Source of the DNA: Tupaia tana
Lineage: Eukaryota; Chordata; Mammalia; Scandentia; Tupaiidae
DNA: 64,000 bases
Reading direction: 5' to 3'
Assembly (NCBI GenBank): GCA_026018925.1
Contig: JAKSZU010000016.1
Coordinates: 32,545,377 to 32,609,376, forward strand
Shown here: piece after piece, positions 40,319-52,505 of the stretch
Layout of the letters: every line of letters begins with the position of its first letter
How positions within the stretch are numbered: the stretch's first letter is position 1
Made by a program: the position numbers and the translations under genes
Notes under the pieces: generated by a model
What the model saw: only the letters and a program-made list of their open reading frames with translations
Database searches by the model: none
Told to the model about the DNA's origin: nothing

Positions 40319-43300
40319 GTATATATATATATACACACATATATATATATATATGAAAACACATATCATGGATATAAGAAACACACACACACCTTCTATA
40401 AATAAGGAACACATATAAACACATGATGAAGATGTACTTTTTGTTTGTTTGTTTTTAGTTTTTTGCCATAGAGTGAGTGTGCCCACCAGAGATAGAGAGA
40501 TAGAGAGAGGGAGACAGTGAGAGAGAAAGTGAGAAATCACTCCCTGGGGGATGGTGATGCCACCATCCCTTCTCCTCCACACTCCTCTTGGGATTTTGGA
40601 CATACATGCACATGCACCTGGCATGATTTTTAAACCTCCAGGTCCAGGACTCAAACTGGTCAGCCTTATGGGAGTCCAGTTCCTTAACCACCATGCTACC
40701 TATTGGCCCCAAGATCTACTTCTTAAGGAAACATATGCAACAGCAGAAAAATAAAGACCTGATATTTTTTATATACAGATCAATATTAATTCCAAGAGCA
40801 ATGAAGAATCAAGTACTTTCCTAAGAAAGTACTCCTTTGTTACTGAACGTGATTATCCTTGTCTCCCTAGTCTACTCTGCCTTCCCCTGTAACCAATCAA
40901 TCAACAAATACTTCTTTAAGGGGAAAAACAAACCAAAATTAAACAATCTTATGTGCAAAACACTAAATGTTTGTACAGCTCCAAGTAAGTCCTGGTTGTA
41001 CTTTCCAGAAAGCAGTCATTTAGTTAAGGAGGTAAACATAATCACTAATGGAATAGAGAATGAAGTAAATGGTATAATTGCCCAAGCAAATTGCCATGCG
41101 AATGAAGATAAAAGGCTGACTGGGTCCCCTTGAGCTAACTGAGCAAGGCCGGAAGGAATAGTTAGATTTGGAACTAAGTGAGTAGGAGGAAGAGGGGGAA
41201 GCCAAAAGGCAAAAGAGAGAGAGATTTTATTCTGGATGGAAAGAATGAGAAAGGTGTGGAGGTAGACTAGTTCATGATTTGTTTAGAAAGTAACTCGATG
41301 TGGCCAGATAATTTCTTCAAGAATGGAGAAAGAAGGTAAGACTGAAAAGGTACATTTCCTGAGGACCAGCAGATGGCACAATGGTTATGTTGCAGGACTC
41401 CCATGCAGTCAATCATGGTTCTGAGGTTCAGACCCGGGGGCTTAAAACTCACACTGCACACATGTGCTTGCATGCCCAAAGTCCTGAGAGGAGAATGGAG
41501 GAGAAGGGATTACAGCGTGACCATCCCCCCTAGGAGGGTGTTTCTCATGTTTTGTCTGTCTCTCTGTCTCTCTGGTGAGAGCACATACCCTATAGCAAAA
41601 ATCTCTCCCTACCAAAAAAAAAAAAAATACAGGTCTGAAAGACACAGAAACACCAAACAGTGGGTCTTTTTCCCCCCACTAGATAGTGTTTAAAGGTTTT
41701 GGGAATAAATGTGACATGATTTGACCCTCGTTTTTGAAAAACTGGTGGCAGTGTAAATACAGTATTGGAGCGTAGACATAGGAAGATCTTTTAGTAGCTA
41801 AAGCAGTAACCCAGGCCAAAAAAAGTTAAATTCAAGACCTAAGGTAATGAATGGACTTGACAAAGGAAGGAAAAGTCAAGTGGTATTTCACTCGAGTTCA
41901 TACTACCTGGTTAACAGGGTGAAGAGGAACAGCTGCTGCTGCCAGAGCTCTAGTCTCAGTGAGTGAAGGGATTGAAGAGGATGGTTTGATTTGAAGAGAA
42001 CAGAAGTTGTGTTTTCTAGAATAAAATGGGAAGAGTAGGATACCATTCCTAGAGAGGTAACTGTATTCTAGATGTTATTATAAAGCTCCTTGCAAACATT
42101 AACTCAATTAATTCTCCTCTGTCCTTACAGGAAGGATAGGTGACTTACCTGGGGTGACACCAGAATCAGTGACAAAGCTATAACTCACATACTGACTGTC
42201 TGATACCAAGCCCATGCTCTTAATCACTCTCATACGCTGCCTCGAACTCATTCATTTTCAATTGTGTATTTTGGAACTGAATGCGAGGATAATCTAATTC
42301 ACTGCAAGAAGTGAATTTTGTATTTCCTTTCCATGCTTCACACCATCAAGCTCATGCTCTGCCGTCTATAAATACTTGGTTAGTCAATTTTTGTTGGAGT
42401 CAGACACTAGAGGGCATTGTTAAAACAGAACAAAGGCTCTTAACTTGTAAAAAAATATGTAATTAAAAAAATCATTATATCATATTTTCTTTCTTTCTGT
42501 ATACAAATATAGTGTTGAGATATTTTGCTTGGTGAAATTGCTTTTATTAAAAACAGTGATTGGGTTCACCATTTTAATGAACCCCAATCCCACCAGTGAG
42601 ACCCTCTGATAAGTAACAACAACAAACAAATCATTCCTGTCATGGTGGGTTGATATAATTCTAGCCAACAGAAATGAAACATCAGATTTAAGCTAGTATC
42701 TGCAGTCTAGTTCTGATTAGGTTGAGGACCCCCATGACTAATTTCACAGACTCCTAAGGACCCCAGTTTTATGGGCCTAATACTAGCCATTGTTTAATTG
42801 AGCTTCTACTAGGCATGTGGAACTTAACCTTACAGCTATTCTGCTATTGGGATAATACTTATCCTAGGTCTTGATTTTAAATCAATGTCTGTTAAGTAAC
42901 CTCATCTATTATATTTTTGTAATGCTAGCCCCAGCTGAAATATGCATGGAGCTATCTTCTTTAATGGAGGAAGGATGCCTATAAAGGTCGCTTAGCTGAC
43001 CAGGCAAAGATGCCTATAAAGGCCATTTAGTTTACCAAGACACAGTGATTTCATTAAGCATTCATAAATGCTCCCCGGGATTATGATCAGTTGCACTTTC
43101 TTTTACCTCTCATCACGTGTGGAGGGGGCGTTGACTCGAGCACCCGAGCTCCTAGTACGGGCATTGGAATAATGGGTGTTGGTGAAGGATTGGCCCATGA
43201 CGGAACTGAAGCTGGAGCAACTTTGCTGCCATAATACAGGGCACCTGTGAAGGAAAACCTGCAACCATTAGTTTCCAGTTTTACTTTTCCATGGAAATTG

Positions 43301-44235
43301 TTCACAATTTCAATACTCTGTTGGATGCAGCCCCTGGAGGTTTTTGTCCCCTGTTTTACTTCTGGAGTTTTCACTCCTCTGATTCCCTCTGATACCATGC
43401 TGGGAGTTCTTTCTGCAAGGCGTAGAGAGCATGAATAGCTTTTAAGCAATTTCTACATTCTCAGCTTCCATGTATACTTTTTCCTAAGAAAACCTCTTCT
43501 AGTTTACACAGAAAGGTATGCTTGTCCCCTATCTCCCTTCACCAAAAGTCCCCCAGGAACCAAAATGTCCACTTGAATATTGCTATAGTATTAAAAAGCC
43601 ATATGGCTGGGAAAACCTTTTTCAGGTCAAATGGTTTCTAATTCCTTGCATTCAACAAAATTAGAGAGGGGTCAGCTGATAAATGCTTAAAAATTTTTGA
43701 ATGTTAGGTCCGTACGTGAGTTTTGGCACATCATTTCGAAGGCATTCAGAGAAGCAGGTGATACACCTAGAAACAAGCTCTTTCTGTTCCTGTCTATTTA
43801 TCTATGTCAACAGTATTTTCAGGACTTATGCTTATAAAACTTTTTTTAAAAGTAGAATTGATGCTGGGTCCAGCAGGTGGCATGGTGAAAGGGTGCTGGA
43901 TTCCCACATGGCTGACTGCAGTTCAAGTCCCAGACCTGGCAGTTTGCTTTCTCACTTTCTCTCTCTTTCTCTGTCCTTCTCTGGTCATATTAAAATACAT
44001 AAATAAATAAAGTTAAATAAAATAATTCCTTAAAAAGAAAAAAAAAGATAAAAAGAAAAAAAAAGTAGAATTGATGCTGACCCAGCAGGTAGTATGGATG
44101 GTAAGATGGCTGGATCCCACATGGCTGATTTTGTGGTTTGAGTCTCAGACCCAGTGGCTTGAAAATCACGATGGGCATGTGTGTGTGCCCAAAATCTCAA
44201 GAGGAGAATGGAGAAGGGACTGCAGCAGGGCATCT

Positions 44236-44269
<34 letters not shown>

Positions 44270-46700
44270 TTTCTCACTTTCTTACTCTCTTCTCTTTCTC
44301 TGTCTCTGGTGAGTTTACTGCCCTATATCAAACCAATAAATAAATAAATAGAATAGAATAGAATAGATGCTAAATCGTGTTTCTTTCCATTTATTCATAA
44401 ATAATATTTACTCATGGATATATGAAAAAAACACTCTTCCACATTTTTTTCAGTAAGAGATGATTTTAAATTAAATTTTACTTAAGAATATCAAAACCTA
44501 TTATTTATATTATAATGTTGATTGCCGACTAGTAGTAATTTTAATAAAACTTGATGTAGGTGAAAGTGTTGAACCCTCAGGGACTAGCAGTTAGCATAAT
44601 GGCTATGTCGCTGGACTCCCACGTAGTCAACCGCGGTTCGAGTCCCAGACCTAGTGGCTTAAACTCACACCGGGCGTGTGTGCGTGCGTGCCCAAGATCC
44701 CGAGAGGAAAAAGGAGGAGGAGGGATTGCGGTGTGGCCATCCCCCCTGGGGGGTGATTTCTCGCTTTCTGTCTCTCTGTCTCTGTCTGTCTAGCGAGCGC
44801 ACGTGCCCTATAGCAAAAACCTCTCAAAAAAAAAAAAAAGTGTTGAACACTCAAAATCTCTCTCTCTCAAAAAAAAAAAAAAAGACAGCTGGATCCCACA
44901 TAGCTGACCAGACAGTTTCAGTCCTAGATCCAGTGGCTTGGAAAAATGTGTTGGGTGCATACGTGCATATACCCAAAATCATCAAGGGAGAGAGAGATGG
45001 AAGAGAGGGGATTGTAGCATGACCATTCCCATGGGGAGATGCTTTCTCTGTCTCTCTCTGACAAGTGCATGTGCCCTTTGGCTGAAATATAAATAAATAA
45101 ATAAAGACTTTAACAAAATAAGCAAACTTTTTTTTCATAGAGAAACAGGATGATCAATAAAAGACTTTCATGCATAAAAATATATTATATTAGGATATGG
45201 TTCTTTTGGGAAAGTAGAATGAAATATGAGTTCAACTAGGAAAAAAAAAAAAAAACTTCCAATAGTTAAAATAAATTTCTTTACGTATTTTTAAAGAAGT
45301 TTGGTTAAAGCTAGAGAGGGGGGGGAGAGAGAGAGAGAGAGAGAGAAAGTCACTCCTAACACGGCTTCCACACTATGATCTACTCCCAGCTCCAGCTAAC
45401 CAGGATTCCAGGCCTGCGCATACCAGGAGTGTACAGAGAGACTTCCAGACTCGAACTTAGGACCCTCCCACGGAGCTTCAATACCACAGTGTTGCATCAC
45501 TGCTATGCCACTACAATGAGCCTATAGTTTTTTTAAAAAATGGATGATGGGAAATATCCAATGAAGTATTTTATCTCACCAGTGACATAATAGTTTTATT
45601 CTAAAAGATCAATACTTACAATATGCCAGAAGTTATATTTTTTGCAAATCTTATTAAAACAAGATTTCTAAAAATGTTAATGTTGATTTTAAAATATGCA
45701 TGTAGAGGAGAAGGGATTGCAGCGTGGCCAATCCCCCCTGGGGAGTGATTTCTCGCTTTCTGTCTCTGTCTCTGTCTTTCTGGCAAGCACGTGCATCCTA
45801 TAGCAAAAACCTCTCCAAAAAAAAAAAAGAAAGAACATAGCAATAAACCACCCTCGAAGTAAGTTGACAGGAAAGGTTTTGCACACTGAGACACACGGCT
45901 GGGAGCAAGAGGGGGCTGGGGTGGGAGAGCGCAACAGCAGAAAGCCGTCCTGTGGGCCTGCTGCTGCCTCAGAGCAGAGCACTGACCTGCACAGCAAGAG
46001 TGATCCTGCGGAGGGGAGTCTGCCAGCATGCGCTCGTCCCCAGCAGCGTTCTCAATCACCATCGCAGTGAGGGGGGTTACAATATGATGTTCCAGAGACA
46101 TCTGCAGGATTGTTTTGGTAATTTTCCTTTTGGCTGCAGCTGTAGGAGCCAGACTTCTGTATGCAGGAAGAAGAGATGTCACACAACGTCTCCATAATTA
46201 GCACTGAACTGAACCCTCTCCACTGGTGTTCCCCAGGCCCCAGGCAGACAGGGAGGCACAAGGGAACGGGAAACAGAACCAACCCGCTTCAAGAAGTTTA
46301 GTATTTTTATCTAGCTATTCAGTTCCAAGGGATTTAAAAACAGAAACAAAACCAAAAACACTTTAATGTTTAGAGCCATTTTATATCACAGTGAACCTGA
46401 TTGGAAGGTACCATGGACTCCCATAGATCCCCTGCCCCTATATTCATGCAGCCTCCCCCAGTTCGACATCCTGTACTAGAGTGGTACCTTTGTTACAACT
46501 GATGTAACCTCACAGACACATAGTCACCCTAATTCCATCGTTTACATTCAGGTATGTTGTAGGGTACATTCTATTGTCTGGACAAATGTATAATGACACA
46601 TGTCCACTATTAAGTGTCATACAGAATTTCAGTATCCTAAAAATTCTCTGTGCTCTACTTACTCATCCTATCATCCTCTTCAACCCCTGGGAACCAGTGA

Positions 46701-46743
<43 letters not shown>

Positions 46744-47626
46744 GAGAGGTTTTTTTTTTCGCTATAGGGCGCGTGCGCTCGCCAGACAGACAGAGAGAGA
46801 CATAGAGACAGAAAGCGAGAAATCACCCCCCAGGGGGGATGGTCACGCCGCAATCCCTTCTCCTCCATTCTCCTCTCGGGATCTTGGGCACGCACGCACA
46901 CGCGCCCGGCGTGAGTTGTAAGCCACCGGGTCCGGGACGCGAACCGCGGTCGACTACGTGGGAGTCCAGCGACATAGCCATTACGCTAACTGCTGGTTCC
47001 CAACCAGTGATCTTTTTACAGGGATTTAAAAAGAAAATCAATATTTAACTTCTGCAGCAATTTGCTCTCTGCCTTTAAAATACATCCAATGTGCTTCTGT
47101 CAAAGGGGCAGGGATATTTCTCACTTTCTTCAAAGCCACAGCTTACAGCCTTGTGTATTTTTTATAATCTTATCGACATCAGGGATTTTCTCCCTGAGTC
47201 CCCTTATACAACTGCATTTCATTTTTCCAACCTAGTTCAGATGACCTTGGTCCTTTTTCCTGAGAATCTGATCTGTTAGGTGGAGTGGGCTCAAAAATGC
47301 TAAGTTTTATCAAACATTGTCCTGTAATTATTTTCTTAGAAGGTTTATTTATTTCTCCCATGAGTAGGTGAGGAGAGACAGAGAGACGGCACCTCAGATA
47401 GTATCCTCACACTATAATCCAAATGGACCCCCAGCCAGCCCTGGATCATGAGCATCTATGTGCGCTGGGTTCACAGGGAGGCCTCTGGGTACAAACCCCA
47501 AACCTTTCCATGTGGGTCAGCCTTGCAGACCATCATATTTTACCACTGTGTCGTCATCTGCTGCGCCCCACCATGTAATTCTGATGCAGATGATTAAGAA
47601 CCATACATTACTTTATACTGATAAAC

Positions 47627-47670
<44 letters not shown>

Positions 47671-50600
47671 CATATATATATATATATACATATATACACA
47701 CACACACACACACATATATATACACACACATATATATATTACTTTTCTTTTTTTAATTTTCCTTTTCTTTAAATTTTTTTGCATTGATTCACTATACATC
47801 ATTATAGCATACAAAATGAATTTTCCATCCAGAATACACTGTATATTGGCTCAATCAAGCACATCAACATATGTGCTAGCAACAAATAATTTTCCATTTC
47901 TTATGTCTTGTATATTTTGCTTTTTTTTTTTTGCCATCCTTGATTCCCTATCCCTCACCCTCTGCTGTGTCCCACCCTCCTTCCACATTGTCTCTGATAA
48001 ACTATATTGATAGTTTTTTTTCCCTTAAATTTTTGCTATAGGGTGTGTGTACTCACAAGAGAGAGACAGGGAGAGAGGAAAAGTGAGAAAGCACCCCCAA
48101 AGGGGATGGTCACACCACAATCTCTTCTCCGCCACTCTCCTCGTGGGATTTTGAGCATGCACACACACACACCTGGCGTGATTTTCAAGCCACCAGGTCT
48201 GAGACTTGAACTACAGTCAGCCATGTGGGAATCCAGTGCCTTCACCACATGACACCTGATGCACCCACTGCCTCCCCCTCACCCCCCAGCAATACAATAG
48301 ATTGGAAAGTTGAAATGCAGCTTGACCGAAAGCCGGAGGTGAGATCAATGAGCATAAGGGATCCTTCACTTAAGTGACATCAAAAATCACATAAGCTTAA
48401 AATTCTCTTTGGACAATGATGTGTTTTCAGGAGTAAATGCAAGTGAATTACTGTACACACATCATCATTGCAAGAATCTCACAGATGTCATATTGAGTGA
48501 AAGAAGCCAGAAACAAAAGAATACAGAGTACATGATTATGTGAACTTTGGTAACAGGTGAAACTAATTGGTGGTGACAGATGTTGCAATAATGATTTCCA
48601 TGGGAGGTGGAGGGTTGGTATGAGTGGGAAGCAAAACGGGAAACTCTCAATAGTTCTATAACAAGAACTATTACAGTTCTAGTAATAGTTCTGAGTGGCG
48701 ATTGCCTAGCAGATACACATAAAATTCATTATTGTATACATTTAAAATTAATGTACGTCACACACATTACTGTATGTTATACCTCAATAAACAAGAAAGA
48801 AGAGTGAGCCCAATTTTTGCTAAAGTGTTCAAACGTGTGGAATTTAGTCACCAAATTTGTATTAATTTGCCGCTTTTCTTAGTTCCAAAGTCTTTTTTTA
48901 ATCATTTTTTCTTTATTCACGATAAAGCATATATGCGTACGTTGAATAAGAGAGAGAGACAGAGAAAGGAAGAGATAGGAGCACCCTCCTCAGAGGCTGG
49001 TCACTGGGATCTACCTCCTGCAGCTCTTCAGCCCATTAGATCCTGCGAACCTGTGGGTGTGCTGGGCCTGTTTCAGGCTGACTGTGCTGGGGATTTAAAT
49101 CACAGTGGCCACATGGTGTCTGGTTTCTCTTGAACAGTGCATTACTGCTGTGCCATGAAGCTGGCCTCCACACTCTTCGTATATGAGTCAAATATTCAAG
49201 GTAAACATTTCACTTCAGTGCATCGCTGTGGTGTGTATACTCTACCCTCCTTACCTTTCAGCTAGCAGCTGGTTGATGGTTAGATAAGCCCACAGTTTTT
49301 TGGTGAAGTCAGGATCTGCATGTTTGTCTTTTGATAGAAAATCCTCCAAGTCATCCATCTGGGCTAGGGTTTCCAAGACTAACTCTGTGCTAGCCTACAC
49401 GAAAGAAGGTTCCGATGAAAAATACTGGGGTAGCAGAATTATAATGATAATTCACAGTTTTAGTACCTGTTCTGAGTTATCAGAAAGGTTCCTGTATTGG
49501 GAACCAGCAGTTAGTGTAATGGCTATGTTTCTGGACTCCCATGTAGTCGACCGTGGTTCGCGTCCCGGACCCGGTGGCTTAAAACTCACGCTGGGCACGT
49601 GTGCGTGCGTGCCCAAGATCCCGAGAGGAGAATGGAGGAGAAGGGATTGCGGCGTGACCATCCCCCCTGGGGGGTGATTTCTCGCTTTCTGTCTCTCTGT
49701 CTCTCTCTGTCTGTCTGGCGAGCGCACGTGCCCTATAGCAAAAAAAACCTCTCCAAAAAAAAAAAAAAAAAAAGAAAGGTTCCTGTATTTAAAGGAAATA
49801 GAAAAGAAATGGGAGGCAGAGGAAGTAAAAGCATGACTCTGGAGATTAGGATTAAGCTTGGATGAACAGGTAAGGATTTGCAAAACTGTTAGAAAGATGG
49901 CAAAGACATTCTTATGCCTTCTCCTTCATTGACTGCTTTTATACTACACCCAGGGTTCTGGGAATGCAGAGTATTAGCCTGTGAACATACAGGGTGGACT
50001 ATATCCATGGGACTACTTAGTACACTTAGAACGAGCAGATAAGCAGAAGTACCGAGGTCGCAGTGATAATGCTCTGTATTTGCTCCAACTTCTCAGGGTC
50101 ATATTTTCCTGCCACCACAATCTCTGAACCTCCAAAATAGTTGTAGAAGCTGTTTTGTGTGACATCCGTTACCGACATGTGGGGATAGTTGAACTGAACA
50201 TTCCGGAGCAAGGGGGTAGAGACCTGGTTGTAGAATTTCTACAATTCATGAAAACAGAGAGGAATCATTATTTTTATACCATGTTGTACCTCTAAAGCAT
50301 TGTTCTCTGAGATTTTTCAAAGGCCAAGCAGATACCTCTTAACTTATTCTGGCAGGGTCTCTGGGACAAGAAAAACTGTTTAGAATGATCAGAGAAAAAG
50401 ACAGACATAGAGAAGAGAAAGAAATGATTAAGAATGTTATCCTTGACATTTTCTTATTCTTTCTATTAGGATCTGTTGGATGACAAACTCATGGTTGTCA
50501 GCAACAATAAAAGTCAGCTGGGTTGATATTTCCCAAGTTAGAACTCTATCCCTTACTTGTCCCCAAGTTCAAATATAGTGCCTGGCACTGACAGAGGGTA

Positions 50601-52472
50601 GGAGGTCTATTCTTGTTTTTCTACATTATCTTCTTGTCTGCTTAGTAGAAATAAATAAGTAATTCATATCTTTTATATTTAAGGAAACATATAAGCCATC
50701 ATTTGATGTCTCTTATGTTATAAAAAAATTATATACCAGATGTCAGTGCATATTAAAGGGAAATGGGCAGCCATTATATGGAGTCTGAAACTTAGTGAAG
50801 CCCTGAAAAGCTTTGCCAGTGCCTCAGAAAATGTTTGTTTGTTCAGAGGGTAAGGAAGGGCACTCCCAGTGCCTTCCTGCCTCATGTCTCCCTGTTAGTG
50901 GAGAAATACAAAGGGAGGAGAATGCGTGAGAAAAGAATTGAACACTTCTCTGATTCTTGCAAATGGATTATGGCTGAACTATTGTCAATTTTGAGTTAAA
51001 TTTGGCCATCTTCTTTTAGGCCTCAGGTTCAGGTAGTTGGATAATTTCGAATGGAAAAAATGAAGAAAGAAAAACGTTACCTTGAGCTGGGAAGATGTAT
51101 CCTGGTTACCATAAATCCTTTGAGCAATTCCACGGTTTTCATTGGATAGTCTCTTCAAGAAATCATAGTCGACATCAAATCCTATACCCAAACTGAACAA
51201 GGAGATATTGTCTTGTATGTTCTGCTTCACATTTTTCTGAATTTTTGACAATTTTAGTTCACCTGAAGGTTATGACAGAATGCATGAAGAAGCAATGTCA
51301 TGAAGGTTTTGGAAAATCCAGGGAGGAGAGTTTAGCAGCATTTGTCAAAATTTAAAATATACTTACCCTTTGACCCAGTAATTCAACTTCTAGGAATTTT
51401 TCTGACAGATGCACTCATACATGTTGAAAGTATGAGGCAATGGTACATAAAAACATTATTTGGGAGTAGCAACATATTGGAAACTACTTATGACTTAAAT
51501 GTATGCCAGTAAGGGAGATTGCTTAGTTATTGTAATTCAAATAGTGACATACTATGCAGTTATTAAAAAGAACAGCAACTGTTGGGACCAGCAGTTAGCG
51601 TAATGGCTATGTCGCTGGACTCCCACGTAGTCGACCGCGGTTCGAGTCCCGGACCCGGCGGCTTAAACTCACGCCGGGCGCATGTGCGTGCGTGCCCAGG
51701 ATCCCGAGAGGAGAATGGAGGAGAAGGGATTGCAGCGTGGCCATCCCCCCTGGGGGGTGATTTCCTGCTTTCTATCTCTCTGTCTCTCTCTGTCTGTCTG
51801 GCGAGCGCACGCGCCCTATAGCAAAAACCTCTCCAAAAAAAAGAAAAAAAAAAAAAAAAAAAAGAACAGCAACTGTTTATGCATTTATACTGAATAATTT
51901 CAAAGACACTTTTTTTTTTTGAGAGAGATTTTTGCTATAGGGCACATATGCTTGCCAGAGAGACAGAGGCATAGAAAGTGAGAAATCACCTTCTGGAGAA
52001 TGGCCATGCCACAGTCCCTTCTCCTGTAGACTTTTCTCTGGACTTTGGGCATGCACGCACACACACTTGGCTCAAGTTTTAAGCTGCCAGGTCCAGGACT
52101 CAAATGGTAGTCAACTATTTGGGAGTCCAGCGACATAACCCTTACACCATCTGCTGACCCATAAAGACACATTTTTAAAGGGAAAAAATAATTGTTGGTA
52201 TATATTGGATGCATCTGAATACACACATGCATATATACATATATATGCTTGTATGTCTGTGTATATATACAAACATACACATGTGTGCAAATATATATGT
52301 ATGGTACACAGGTATGCATGAACCACCTCTGGGAAGATATGCAAGAAACTGGTGACCAGTAGTTGATTCCAGGGACAAGAACTGGATGGTTGAATGACAG
52401 TAGGGCAGAAACAGACTTAAATTTTTACTATATTTTATTTATGATTTTATTAAAAACTTGGATTTTTTAAAG

Positions 52473-52505
<33 letters not shown>

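Larger units (their letters stand above)
51330..52450 (+). mobile_element. L1 3' end interrupted by two SINEs
   Basis: Starts accctttgacccagtaattc aacttctaggaattt, continues tactatgcagttattaaaaag, and ends ttaaatttttactatatttt. SINE-B copies at 51584-51860 and 51911-52160 and a TA/CA-rich patch interrupt it. Confidence 0.7.

Noticed and set aside
40193-40654. Long frames of repeating Tyr-Ile
   Set aside because: They are translations of the (TA)n microsatellite.
48732-49133. 133-codon plus frame
   Set aside because: It runs across an L1 3' end and a SINE-C copy.
51584-51660. Functional tRNA gene from A and B box motifs
   Set aside because: The tRNA-like heads do not form a complete acceptor stem with a 3' end, and they are fused to SINE bodies with poly(A) and TSDs.
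51582-51821. A recurring predicted peptide ([14 protein letters not shown]... and reverse [10 protein letters not shown]...) seen at dozens of sites on both strands
   Set aside because: It is the translation of the SINE-B body, which lacks stops in some frames. It follows the SINE copies exactly, has no start or splice context of its own, and decays with SINE age.
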